64,000 nt of DNA from contig NZ_JADFAJ010000016.1 of assembly GCF_015665295.1 (NCBI RefSeq), positions 124,001-188,000 of the forward strand, given 5' to 3'. Source of the DNA: Maricaulis sp. (GTDB lineage: Bacteria > Pseudomonadota > Alphaproteobacteria > Caulobacterales > Maricaulaceae). Below are positions 37,201 through 45,561 of the stretch, one piece after another. Position numbers and translations under genes: made by a program. Positions within the stretch are counted from its first letter, which is position 1, and each line of letters opens with the position of its first letter. The notes under the pieces are model-generated. The model saw only the letters and a list, made by a program, of their open reading frames with translations. It made no database searches and was not told where the DNA came from.

Positions 37201-37770
37201 CTATCCGCCCAGAGTCTCGACCGTCAAATTCTCATTCGTGTAGACGCAAATCCGCGCCGCGATCGCCATCGCCTTGCGGGCGATGACTTCCGGGTCGGCC
37301 TCATACTCATAGATGGCGCGGGCGGCGGACAGGGCGAAGTTTCCGCCTGAGCCGACGGCGACGACCCCGTCTTCCGGTTCCAGCACGTCGCCGGCGCCGG
37401 TGAGCAGGAAGGTCTCGGTCCTGTCGCCGACGATCAACATGGCTTCGAGGCGGCGCAGATAGCGGTCGGTGCGCCAGTCCTTGGCCAGTTCGACACAGGC
37501 CCGGGCGAGTTGTCCGGGATATTGTTCGAGCTTGCCTTCAAGGCGCTCGAACAGTGCGAACGCGTCGGCGGTCGCGCCGGCAAAACCGGCAATGACCTCG
37601 CCGCCAGCCAGGCGCCGGACCTTCTTGGCATTGCCCTTCATAACGGTCGGGCCGATCGAGACCTGTCCGTCACCGGCGACCACCAGGCGGCCATCCTTGC
37701 GCACGGCGATGATCGTGGTGCCGCGCCACAGGCTGGCATCGGCATAATCGGGCGAGGAAGCGTGCGTCAT
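37201..37770 (-). CDS. hslV: ATP-dependent protease subunit HslV
   Basis: 189 residues from ATG 37770. An N-terminal-nucleophile threonine peptidase that pairs with HslU. The catalytic Thr is the first of [11 protein letters not shown] (Thr18), exposed by removal of a 17-residue propeptide; later motifs are [19 protein letters not shown] and [18 protein letters not shown], with a C-terminal TLGG. Alphaproteobacterial HslV normally carries such a propeptide. The ORF track start at 37800 adds ten residues without a better signal. Confidence 0.95.
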   Translation of the reverse strand: MTHASSPDYADASLWRGTTIIAVRKDGRLVVAGDGQVSIGPTVMKGNAKKVRRLAGGEVIAGFAGATADAFALFERLEGKLEQYPGQLARACVELAKDWRTDRYLRRLEAMLIVGDRTETFLLTGAGDVLEPEDGVVAVGSGGNFALSAARAIYEYEADPEVIARKAMAIAARICVYTNENLTVETLGG

Positions 37771-37855
37771 GGACCGGTCTCCGGATGATGTCGTCCACAC
37801 GATGTGGCCGACCCGGGAGGGCGGATCAAGTCTTCACGCTGAATTGCAGGCCGGA

Positions 37856-39949
37856 TTACTCGTTGACGGCGCGGTCGGTATGGCTGTCCGAGGCGAAGGC
37901 GACGAAGTCGCTGGCCGGCATCGGGCGGGCAAACAGGAAGCCCTGGGCCAGGGTCGCGCCCTGGGACCGCAGCATCTCGTACTGTTCCGGCGTTTCCACG
38001 CCTTCGGCGACGGTTTCCAGCTTCAGCGACTTGGCCATGGCGAGGATGGTCTCGACCACGATGCGGGCGTGGTGATCCGTTGTCATGTCACGCACGAAGC
38101 ACTGGTCGATCTTGAAAACGTCGAACGGCATGCGGGTCAGATAGGACAGCGAGGAGTGGCCGGTGCCAAAATCATCGATGGCGAAATTGACGCCACGATC
38201 CCGCAGCGGCTGGACCTGTTCGATCACCCGTTCCGGATTTTCCATGGCGATGGATTCGGTCAGCTCGAGTTCCAGCAGGTGCGGCGGAAGATTGGCCGCG
38301 GCGAGGGCTTCCAGGACCGAGTCCGAGAAACCGTCACGGTCAAACTGCATGGCCGATACATTGACCGCGACCGGGATTTCCAGACCGAGCTCGCGCCAGG
38401 CGGCGGCTTCCCGGCAGGCCGCGCGCAACACCCAGTCACCGATCTCACCGATCAGGCCACATTCTTCGGCGGCTTCGATAAAGGCGCCGGGCGACAGCAG
38501 GCCGGCGGTCGGATGCTGCCAGCGCACCAGCGCCTCGGCACCGGCGCAGGCGCCGTCCTTCATCAGGACCTTGGGCTGGTAAAAGACGACCAGCTGATCC
38601 TGGGCGACGGCATCGCGCAGCTCGTTCTCCAGCACCAGGCGCTCGAAGGCGGACTGGTTCATGGTTGGCTCGAAGAATTGCGCCGAAGATCCGCCGGCGC
38701 GCTTGGCATGGGCCATGGCAAGGTCGGCGTGACGCATCAGGGTTTCCGGATCAGCCCCGTCCTGCGGGAAGACGGCGACACCGATCGACACGCCCAGGAA
38801 GACCTGGTGGCCGGAAATCTCGAAGGGAAGGCGGATCGCATCGACCAGCTTGTTGGCGATACGGGCCGCATCCGCACTGTCCTTGATACCCGGCAGGAGC
38901 ACGGTGAACTCATCGCCGCCCAGGCGGGCCACCATGGACGCTTCGTCCACATTGCCGGCAGCCAGGTCACAGCCACGCGTGACTTCGGACAGTCGGCGGC
39001 CGACCATTTCCAGCAGGCGGTCGCCCTCGCCGATACCCAGCGAGTCGTTGACGCGCTTGAAACGATCGAGGTCGAGGAAGAGCACAGCGCCGGACGTGCC
39101 TTCTTCCAGGGACTTGCGGGCAACCCGTTCGGTTTCCTTGCGGAAGCGTTCGCGGTTCGGCAATTCGGTGACAAGATCGACATAGGCCAGGCGGTGGATC
39201 CGCTTCAGATTGCCGTCCAGGCGCGCGAACATGCGATTGAAGGCGTTGGCCAGGACTTCCAGCTCGTCGCCTGTCTTGACCTGGATGCGCATGTCGAGAT
39301 TTTTCGACGAGGCGAGACGGGCGGCATCGGTCAGAGTCTGGACCGGGCGCAGCGCGCGACCGACGATCAGCGCGGCCAGCGGCAGAAAAATGCCAAGGGC
39401 GAACAGCGCGATCAGGGTCTGGCGCTGGATCGCGGCATTCCGCGATGCGGCCAGTTCGACAAGCGGTTGCTGCATGTAGACGACACCAACCAGGCGGCGC
39501 GACTGGGTGTAGACCGGAGCCGCGACTTCCAGCATGCCGTCACGCAGGCCATAGCGCAGGTCGCCGGCGCCCAGCGCCATCACGGCAAGGTCGGCAGCGC
39601 GCAGCTGGCCCTGGTCGCGACCATCATCATAGGCTTCGCCCAGGACTTCCCGGCGATTGTTGAGGACGTAGAGCTCCGACGCGCTGACCGACGCGATCAA
39701 TTCCTCGGTATAGGCGTCCACATAGGTCGCATCATTGCTTGAAATCGGATTGGCCAGACGGCTCGCCGTTGCCTGCAGCGTCGCCACAGACCGGTCGATC
39801 AGGAGATTGCGTGTCTCGCGCTGCGCGGCCACATTCTCCAGCGTCATCAGCATGAGTGTCGTCGCGAAGATAAGTGCACCTGTCAGAAGCGTGAACTTCA
39901 TGACCAGTGATCGCATTACCCGCGCCACCGCTTTGCGGATGGGTGCCAT
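37856..39949 (-). CDS. Membrane HAMP-GGDEF-EAL cyclic-di-GMP protein
   Basis: 697 residues: membrane helix (about 18-38), periplasmic sensor (39-175), second membrane helix (177-200), HAMP linker (200-250), GGDEF domain (255-425) and EAL domain (440-690). GGDEF is intact (ARLGGDEFTVLL) and the EAL motif is intact (AGAEALVRWQHP), with ELTES, IDDFGTGHSS, FKIDQ and AEGVET all present, so both diguanylate cyclase and phosphodiesterase activity are possible. The usual RxxD inhibitory site (RGCD, 325-328) is displaced from GGDEF by an insertion of about ten residues. Signal sensed unknown. Confidence 0.93.
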   Translation of the reverse strand: MAPIRKAVARVMRSLVMKFTLLTGALIFATTLMLMTLENVAAQRETRNLLIDRSVATLQATASRLANPISSNDATYVDAYTEELIASVSASELYVLNNRREVLGEAYDDGRDQGQLRAADLAVMALGAGDLRYGLRDGMLEVAAPVYTQSRRLVGVVYMQQPLVELAASRNAAIQRQTLIALFALGIFLPLAALIVGRALRPVQTLTDAARLASSKNLDMRIQVKTGDELEVLANAFNRMFARLDGNLKRIHRLAYVDLVTELPNRERFRKETERVARKSLEEGTSGAVLFLDLDRFKRVNDSLGIGEGDRLLEMVGRRLSEVTRGCDLAAGNVDEASMVARLGGDEFTVLLPGIKDSADAARIANKLVDAIRLPFEISGHQVFLGVSIGVAVFPQDGADPETLMRHADLAMAHAKRAGGSSAQFFEPTMNQSAFERLVLENELRDAVAQDQLVVFYQPKVLMKDGACAGAEALVRWQHPTAGLLSPGAFIEAAEECGLIGEIGDWVLRAACREAAAWRELGLEIPVAVNVSAMQFDRDGFSDSVLEALAAANLPPHLLELELTESIAMENPERVIEQVQPLRDRGVNFAIDDFGTGHSSLSYLTRMPFDVFKIDQCFVRDMTTDHHARIVVETILAMAKSLKLETVAEGVETPEQYEMLRSQGATLAQGFLFARPMPASDFVAFASDSHTDRAVNE

Positions 39950-40116
39950 GTTAACCCCTGAACGCTCCCCCGAGAGGTCGCGAAATCGCCACCGAACACC
40001 AGGTGAATGTTGTCACTCACCTGCTCTCAACGGTCAGGATGTCAGCAAGCACTTGAATTGTGGTTAAAATGCCGGAGTTGTTTCGTTAAGTTTTTAGACA
40101 AATGCCCGAAATGCCT

Positions 40117-41133
40117 TTATTCAAAGGCAATCCCGGCCGATTCAGCGAGCAATTTCAACGCAGTTTCAGGTCTCGCACCATAGTGGGAGATGATTTCCGC
40201 GGCACAGATCGCGCCCATTTTGCCTGCCTCGGCCAGGCTGAGGTCTCTTGCGATACCGAGCAGGAAGCCGGCGGCGAAAAGATCACCGGCGCCTGTGGTG
40301 TCGACCAGCTGGCTGACCGGCTGGGCGGCAATGGTGATCATCTCGTCGCCACGCGCGATCACGGCGCCCTTTTCCGACCGCGTGACGGCAATGATGGCGA
40401 CGTCCTTTCGGGCCAGGGCCATGGCGGCGTCGAAATCATCGGTCTCGTAGAGCGCCTTGATCTCGGCCTCATTGGCCAGAAGGATGTCGATATGGTGGGC
40501 GACCAGGTGGCGGAAAGCGGCCCGGTGACGCTCGACACAAAACAGGTCGGACAAGGTCAGCGCGGTGCGGCGCTTGTGGGCGGCGGCCATCTCGGCGGCG
40601 GCCACATAGCCGCGCTTGGCCTCTTCGCGGTCGAAGAGATAGCCTTCCAGATAAATGATTTCAGAAGCTTGCAGGGCGGCCGCTCCGGCGTCCACATCCT
40701 TTTCCGTGACCAGGGCGGCTGCACCCAGGAAGGTCGACATCGAGCGTCCGGCATCCGGCGTCACATTGATCAGGCAGCGCGCGGTCGCCGGCCCGTCCTT
40801 GAGCGGCGGCGTGTCGAAATGGACGCCGACGGCGCGGATGTCATGGGTGAAGATCTCGCCCAGCTGGTCATCGGCGACCTTGCCGATATAGGCCGCCTTG
40901 CCGCCCAGTGATGCGATGCCGGCGACAGTGTTGGCGGCGGAACCCCCGGAGGCTTCCTTGCCCGGCTGCATGCGACCATAAAGCGTGCGGGCGCGCGCCT
41001 CGTCGATGAGTGTCATGGCATCCTTGGCAATGCCTTCGGCGGCCAGGAAGGCATCCGTTGCGGGCGACAGGACATCGACAATGGCATTGCCAACGGCAAG
41101 CACGTCAAAACGGGCATCGGACATCTCAAGCAT
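40117..41133 (-). CDS. Adenosine kinase-like PfkB-family kinase
   Basis: 338 residues (329-335 if the ATG at 41124 is used). Ribokinase-fold protein with VLAVGNAIVDVLSP, GGSAANTVAGIASLGGKAAYIGKVADDQLG (quoted in part), and the PfkB C-terminal signature DTTGAGDLFAAGFLLGI with the catalytic Asp. Alphaproteobacterial enzymes of this branch phosphorylate adenosine. Acts in the cytosol. It diverges from the ATP-grasp gene and converges toward nothing; the 167-bp gap to the GGDEF gene is AT-rich (GGTTAAAATG, CGTTAAGTTTTTAG). Confidence 0.88.
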   Translation of the reverse strand: MLEMSDARFDVLAVGNAIVDVLSPATDAFLAAEGIAKDAMTLIDEARARTLYGRMQPGKEASGGSAANTVAGIASLGGKAAYIGKVADDQLGEIFTHDIRAVGVHFDTPPLKDGPATARCLINVTPDAGRSMSTFLGAAALVTEKDVDAGAAALQASEIIYLEGYLFDREEAKRGYVAAAEMAAAHKRRTALTLSDLFCVERHRAAFRHLVAHHIDILLANEAEIKALYETDDFDAAMALARKDVAIIAVTRSEKGAVIARGDEMITIAAQPVSQLVDTTGAGDLFAAGFLLGIARDLSLAEAGKMGAICAAEIISHYGARPETALKLLAESAGIAFE

Positions 41134-41225
41134 CCATTTCAGCTGGTATCCGGCGCAGGGTTAAACGCAGCGCCGGGCAAGGACAAGGCTTGCCGTCACG
41201 GCGACGCGGCGCTAGCCAGCAAACC

Positions 41226-42110
41226 ATGACCCGGATCGCCTTCCTCACCGCCAGCTGCATGCTGCGCGACCATCCTGATGCCCGCAAGGATTATTGGGAG
41301 TATGAGCTTGAAATTGCAGCCCTTCAGCCCGCCTGCGCCGCGCGCGGACTGAGCCTTGAACCGGTGATCTGGGACGCGCCGGACTTCGATCCGTCCGGCT
41401 TTGACGCCATCATGATCGGCACCTGCTGGGATTACATGGAGAAACCGGATGCCTTCATGGCCATGCTGGAGCGATGCGATCGCGAGAGCCGACTCCTCAA
41501 CCCGCTCGACATTGTGCGTTGGAACAGCCGCAAGACCTATCTCAAGGAGCTCGCGGCGCGTGGCGCGCCGATGATTCCGACGGTCTGGGCGGACAAGGCG
41601 GACGCAAGCTCGATCGCACAGGCCTTCGACACGCTGGGGGCCGACGATATCGTGGTCAAACCGGTTCTGGGCGCCGGCGCCTGGCGCCAGGCCCGTATCC
41701 GTCGCGGTGAAGCCCTGCCCGCCGCCGACGCCCTGCCGCCGGCCGAGTGCATGATCCAGCCCTTCCTGCCGGCCGTGTCCGAGGAGGGCGAATATGCCTT
41801 TCTCTTCTTCAATCGCGAATTTTCCCATTGTGCCCGCAAGATGCCGGCAAAGGGCGATTATCGCGTCCAGTCCGAATATGGCGGCCATGAAGAAATCCAT
41901 GTACCGGGCGCCGACGAACTCGCCCTCGCCCGATCAGTCCTCGACTGCATTGACGGCGATCTTCTCTACGCCCGGGTCGACATGCTGCGCGGCCTCGACG
42001 GTCATCTCGCCCTGATCGAGATCGAACTCATCGAACCTTATCTCTACCCGGAACAGGGTCCGCAGATCGGTGCGGTCTTCGCCGACGCGCTGGAGGCGTT
42101 GCTGGGATAG
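41226..42110 (+). CDS. ATP-grasp (RimK/GSH-synthetase-like) protein
   Basis: 294 residues from ATG 41226. The region ADDIVVKPVLGAGAWRQARIRRGE has the ATP-grasp substrate Lys and Gly-rich loop, and HLALIEIELIEPYLY carries the C-terminal metal-binding Glu pair (typical of the prokaryotic glutathione-synthetase-like subgroup). These enzymes ligate a carboxylate to an amine or thiol. No partner gene indicates the substrate. It is followed by the 575-bp repeat-rich gap. Confidence 0.82.
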   Translation: MTRIAFLTASCMLRDHPDARKDYWEYELEIAALQPACAARGLSLEPVIWDAPDFDPSGFDAIMIGTCWDYMEKPDAFMAMLERCDRESRLLNPLDIVRWNSRKTYLKELAARGAPMIPTVWADKADASSIAQAFDTLGADDIVVKPVLGAGAWRQARIRRGEALPAADALPPAECMIQPFLPAVSEEGEYAFLFFNREFSHCARKMPAKGDYRVQSEYGGHEEIHVPGADELALARSVLDCIDGDLLYARVDMLRGLDGHLALIEIELIEPYLYPEQGPQIGAVFADALEALLG

Positions 42111-42134
42111 GACGGGCCTATTTATCCCCCACCG

Positions 42135-42189
42135 TTCCCCCTTTCCTTCTCCCCTGGGAGACGGTGGCCGGAGGCCGGATGAGGGGGAA
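42135..42189. repeat. REP-like interspersed repeat unit
   Basis: TTCCCCC...TCTCCC-CT-GGGAGA...GGCC-GGA-GGCC...GGATGAGGGGGAA, a compact multi-stem palindrome. The pattern resembles the CTCCC..GGGAGA..GGTGGC..GGATGAGGG repeat scattered between genes in many proteobacterial genomes (from memory). It begins 24 bp after the ATP-grasp stop. Confidence 0.6.
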
Positions 42190-42225
42190 ACGCCTGCTGG
42201 CACCGGGACTTACCCCTCACCCTGG

Positions 42226-42245
42226 CCCTCTCCCAAGGGAGAGGG
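42226..42245. repeat. Perfect palindromic unit, second REP-like copy
   Basis: CCCTCTCCC-AA-GGGAGAGGG, 9-bp arms, preceded by ACCCCTCACCCTGG, the same family of C-rich interspersed repeat as 42135. Between and after the units there is no ORF with coding character up to 42620. Confidence 0.6.
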
Positions 42246-42309
42246 AAAGCGGTTGCGACAGGAAAATCTGCCAAACTTATCCTCCCCCTCCAACGCCGGG
42301 CGATAATGC

Positions 42310-42600
42310 CCTCGGTTTTCGGGACGGGAGGCACGAGCTCAGTCACTTGTGCCCGGAAGCGAGCGGAGCCTGTCCGCGTCTCGGGGGTGACAGCCCGAAA
42401 CTCCGGCAGGGCCTGCGAACCGGTCCAGGGGCACTAAACGACCGACCCCATGTACCGGCCGCATTGGAAACGGGGTGGAGACAGCCCGGGAAAACTCCGC
42501 GAACGGGATGTCGGCGATGTCACGTTATTCAAATCAAACCGGTTGACGGCATTGGCCGGCATCCCGTTCCCCTCCCATCTCTCCGACGTTTCGGCGTGCG
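42310..42600. other. Unexplained structured intergenic stretch
   Basis: Between the REP units and the palindrome at 42622 there is no recognisable gene. Several short inverted repeats follow each other (GGCAC..GTGCC, GCGGA-GCCTG-TCCGC, TCGGG..CCCGA), and GAACGGGATG (42501) pairs with CATCCCGTTC (42560). The short ORFs on both strands are shadows of composition. I cannot identify it as a known RNA. Confidence 0.35.
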
Positions 42601-42621
42601 GAGCCAACGTCGTGCCTAAAA

Positions 42622-42666
42622 GGGGACAGGTACAATTAACGCATGCCGTTAATTGTACCTGTCCCC
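42622..42666. repeat. Perfect 20-bp inverted repeat
   Basis: GGGGACAGGTACAATTAACG and CGTTAATTGTACCTGTCCCC flank CATGC. The arms match with no mismatch. It lies 20 bp beyond the nth stop between two convergent genes. The core GGGGACAGGTACAATT resembles sequences linked to REP-associated tyrosine transposases, but no transposase is present in the window. It could serve as a bidirectional terminator although there is no T tract. Confidence 0.75.
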
Positions 42667-42685
42667 GATCTGCCAAAGCGGTGGG

Positions 42686-43387
42686 TTACGCGCCCTTCGG
42701 CGCCGGGGTCTTGTCCTTGAACTGGCAGATATCCTCGACCGGGCAGCGCCAGCATTCCGGCTTGCGGGCCTTGCACAGATAGCGGCCATGCAGGATCAGC
42801 CAGTGATGCGCGCCCTGGCGGAACTCGTCCGGCATGATCTTCTCCAGCCGCAGCTCGACCGCCAGCGGGTCCTTGCCCGGCGCCAGTTTCGTGCGATTGG
42901 AGACGCGGAAGATATGGGTGTCCACAGCGATGGTCGGCACGCCAAAGGCCTCGTTCATGACCACATTGGCGGTCTTGCGACCGACGCCCGGCAGGGCTTC
43001 CAGAGCCGCCTGGTCAGCAGGCACTTCGCCGCCATGTTTCTCGATCAGCTGGTGTGACAGGGCGATGACATTCCGGGCCTTGTTGCGAAACAGGCCGATC
43101 GTCTTGATCCGGTCGCGCACATGATCCTCGCCCAGCGCGACCATCCCTTCCGGCGTATCGGCCTCCTGGAACAACAGCTTCGTCGCCTTGTTGACGCCGA
43201 CATCGGTGGCCTGGGCCGACAGGGCAACGGCGACCAGAAGCGTGTAGGCATTGGTGTAGTCGAGCTCGGTTTTCGGATCGGGCCGATCCTGGGCCAGCCG
43301 CGCCATCAGGTCGTGGGCCTGTTCGCGAGTGAGTCCGCGCGGGCCGCGTTTGGCGGGCTTCTTCGGCTTGGCAGGGCCGGCTGGCAT
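42686..43387 (-). CDS. nth: Endonuclease III
   Basis: 233 residues. DNA glycosylase/AP lyase for oxidised pyrimidines. The HhH motif LEALPGVGRKTANVVM carries the catalytic Lys, VDTHIFRVSNR the catalytic Asp, and CKARKPECWRCPVEDIC the four-Cys [4Fe-4S] loop. The N-terminal Lys/Pro-rich tail is longer than E. coli Nth. It is adjacent to a LysE-type gene and, two genes away, DUF2244, an arrangement seen often in alphaproteobacteria. Confidence 0.96.
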   Translation of the reverse strand: MPAGPAKPKKPAKRGPRGLTREQAHDLMARLAQDRPDPKTELDYTNAYTLLVAVALSAQATDVGVNKATKLLFQEADTPEGMVALGEDHVRDRIKTIGLFRNKARNVIALSHQLIEKHGGEVPADQAALEALPGVGRKTANVVMNEAFGVPTIAVDTHIFRVSNRTKLAPGKDPLAVELRLEKIMPDEFRQGAHHWLILHGRYLCKARKPECWRCPVEDICQFKDKTPAPKGA

Positions 43388-43405
43388 GGGTGTTCTCCCG
43401 TCGTA

Positions 43406-44029
43406 TCAGGCTGGGGCGCTGTCAAGGAACAGCCAAATCGCGATCATCGCCAGCATGACCGCCAGCGCGCGGCGAAACCAGAGGGTTCGGGCCGGGTCCT
43501 GCAGCCAGCTTGCTGCCCGGGCGGCCAGCAGGACGATGCCGACATGGATCGTGGTGGCAACGGCTACGGAGACGGCCGTCAGTCCGACCGCTTGCGGCAG
43601 GGCCGGCAGACCGGCCCGGATATAATCGGGCAGGACGACGAGATAGAACAGGCCGGCCTTGGGATTGAGCAGGTTGATTACCAGCCCGTCGCGGAAATGG
43701 CGGCGCAAACTGCCATCGAGCCGGGCCGGCGAGTTTTCGCCGGCACCGCGCCAACCCTGGAAGGCCAGCCAGAGCAGGTAGAGTGAGCCGCCATAGCGCA
43801 TGATCTCGAACATCCAGGGTGTACGGGCGATCATCGCCGACAAGCCCAAGGCAGCCAGAAGGCCGATGATGGCGAGGCCGCTTGCCACGCCGAGCACGGC
43901 GGCAAAGCCGGCCCGCCGACCGCGATCGGCACTCAACACCGCCAGCCAGGCCATATTGGGGCCGGGCGTCAGCTCGATCACCAGAACGGTCAGGGCAAAT
44001 GCCAGAAAGGGGGTCAGGGCGGCGCTCAT
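43406..44029 (-). CDS. LysE/RhtB family translocator
   Basis: 207 residues with about six hydrophobic helices. The N-terminal LVIELTPGPNMAWLAVLSADRGRRAGFAAVLG (quoted in part) is the LysE-family signature, and INLLNPKAGLFYLVVLPDYI is the second. Members export amino acids such as lysine, homoserine or threonine. It is 18 bp downstream, in transcription order, of no operon partner other than nth; substrate unknown. Confidence 0.93.
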   Translation of the reverse strand: MSAALTPFLAFALTVLVIELTPGPNMAWLAVLSADRGRRAGFAAVLGVASGLAIIGLLAALGLSAMIARTPWMFEIMRYGGSLYLLWLAFQGWRGAGENSPARLDGSLRRHFRDGLVINLLNPKAGLFYLVVLPDYIRAGLPALPQAVGLTAVSVAVATTIHVGIVLLAARAASWLQDPARTLWFRRALAVMLAMIAIWLFLDSAPA

Positions 44030-44129
44030 CCGTTCGGCTTAGGCAGAAATCCCGCCGACGTCACCAGACAAACAGCATCCGGCAAATCGTCACGTGGCAA
44101 TCGCCGGAGGCTGTCCTATCTTGTCGGTC

Positions 44130-44693
44130 ATGAAGACGATCCTTGAAACTTGGCCAGCCGAGGCTTCTGCGCCCGAACGTCATGACGGGCCGGTCTTCAT
44201 GCAGGCCGAGCTGGCGCCCAACCGTTCGCTGGCCAATCCGGCCTTTATCGCGCTGATGATCGCGATCGGCACGATCTCCTTCACGGCTGGCATTTTCTAT
44301 CTGGCCATCGGGGCCTGGCCGGTCCTGCCCTTTTTCGGGCTCGACGTGTTCCTGGTCTGGCTGGCTTTCAGGATTTCCTATCGCGACGGTCGGGCCCGGG
44401 AATTCGTCCGGGTCGATGGCCGCGATATCGAAGTGGTGCGTCAGCATCCGACCGGGCATCGCCGCCGTTATCGCCTGCCCACCGCCTGGGTGAGGCTCCG
44501 CCTGGTCGATCCCCAGGCGCATCATGCGCAGGTCGCGCTGGTGGCGCACGGCAAGGCGCTGGTGCTCGGCCAGTTCCTCAGCCCGCCGGAACGCGGGGAA
44601 TTCGCGACGGCGCTGGGGGCGGCGATTGAGCGTGCCCGACAATCCTGGAGCGGGCCGCAAGAACCGGGTGGAGCCGATCCGGCGAGCGCGTAA
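44130..44693 (+). CDS. DUF2244 membrane protein
   Basis: 187 residues from ATG 44130. Two membrane helices (FIALMIAIGTISFTAGIFYLA; PVLPFFGLDVFLVWLAFRISY) then a soluble domain with REFVRVDGRDIEVVRQ and a C-terminal helix. DUF2244 is a common alphaproteobacterial family near nth; function unknown. It lies divergent from LysE with 100 bp between, and ends 10 bp before the Ada-like gene. Confidence 0.88.
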   Translation: MKTILETWPAEASAPERHDGPVFMQAELAPNRSLANPAFIALMIAIGTISFTAGIFYLAIGAWPVLPFFGLDVFLVWLAFRISYRDGRAREFVRVDGRDIEVVRQHPTGHRRRYRLPTAWVRLRLVDPQAHHAQVALVAHGKALVLGQFLSPPERGEFATALGAAIERARQSWSGPQEPGGADPASA

Positions 44694-44703
44694 ACTCAGT
44701 CTC

Positions 44704-45552
44704 ATGACAGCCGATCTCTACACCCTCGACGCGTCGTCACGCGATTATGACCGGATCGCCGGGGCGCTTGCCTTTCTCGGCGACAATTGGCGCGACCACC
44801 CGGATCTCGACCGTGCTGCCCGGGCGGCCGGTCTTTCCCCGCACCATTTCCAGCGTGTCTTCACGCGCTGGGTGGGTGTCTCACCGAAGAAATTCGTCGG
44901 AGCGCTTGCCCATGATGCTGCTCGCGAAGCGCTGGAGGGCGGGGCCTGCGTGCTCGACGCCGCCTTTGAGGCCGGGCTGTCCGGACCCGGACGCCTGCAC
45001 GACCTCTTCATCGCCCACGAGGCGGTGACCCCCGGCGATGCCCGCCGACGCGGGGCGGGGCTGGCGTTTCAATGGGGCGTGGCGCCCTCGCCCTTCGGGG
45101 ACGCCGTGCTCCTGATTGCACCGCGCGGGCTATCGGCGATGGCCTTTGCCGACCCTGATGTCGAAAGCGGGTTTGCCGATCTCGAGGCGCGCTATCCGGC
45201 TGCGAGCTACCAGCGCGACGACACGCTGGCGCGCCGCTGGGCGGAGCGGATCTTCACGCCGACCGGGCCGGAAAAACTGCCGCTCGCGCTTTATGGCACG
45301 CCCTGGCAGCGCCAGGTCTGGCGCGCCCTTCTGACGATCCCGCCCGGCGCGGTGACGAGTTACAAGTCGATCGCCGAGCAGGTCGGCACGCCGAAGGCCT
45401 CACGGGCTGTCGGCGCCGCTGTGGGGGCCAATCCGGTCTCCTGGCTTATTCCTTGCCACCGTGTGCTCGCTGCCAATGGCAAACTCACGGGATATCACTG
45501 GGGTGTGGAACGCAAGCGCGCCATGCTCGCCTATGAGGCCGCAAGGGGGTAA
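44704..45552 (+). CDS. Ada-like AraC/methylated-DNA-protein cysteine methyltransferase
   Basis: 282 residues. N-terminal AraC-type helix-turn-helix (LDRAARAAGLSPHHFQRVFTRWVGVSPKKF, quoted in part) fused to a C-terminal methyltransferase with PCHRVLAANGKL, the acceptor Cys. It repairs O6-alkylguanine by suicide transfer and may activate repair genes. The zinc-binding Cys domain of full-length Ada that senses methylphosphotriesters is absent, so activation would need another signal. ATG 44704 follows DUF2244 by 10 bp. Confidence 0.92.
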   Translation: MTADLYTLDASSRDYDRIAGALAFLGDNWRDHPDLDRAARAAGLSPHHFQRVFTRWVGVSPKKFVGALAHDAAREALEGGACVLDAAFEAGLSGPGRLHDLFIAHEAVTPGDARRRGAGLAFQWGVAPSPFGDAVLLIAPRGLSAMAFADPDVESGFADLEARYPAASYQRDDTLARRWAERIFTPTGPEKLPLALYGTPWQRQVWRALLTIPPGAVTSYKSIAEQVGTPKASRAVGAAVGANPVSWLIPCHRVLAANGKLTGYHWGVERKRAMLAYEAARG

Positions 45553-45561
45553 ATTGACGGG

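Noticed and set aside
37769-39742. 657-codon open frame antisense to the GGDEF/EAL gene.
   Set aside because: Composition shadow; repeated Gly/Arg/Gln content and no start signal.
42434-42782. Two overlapping ORFs on opposite strands in the 42-kb gap.
   Set aside because: Neither has a start signal or domain; the + frame runs into nth antisense and both cross the inverted repeat.
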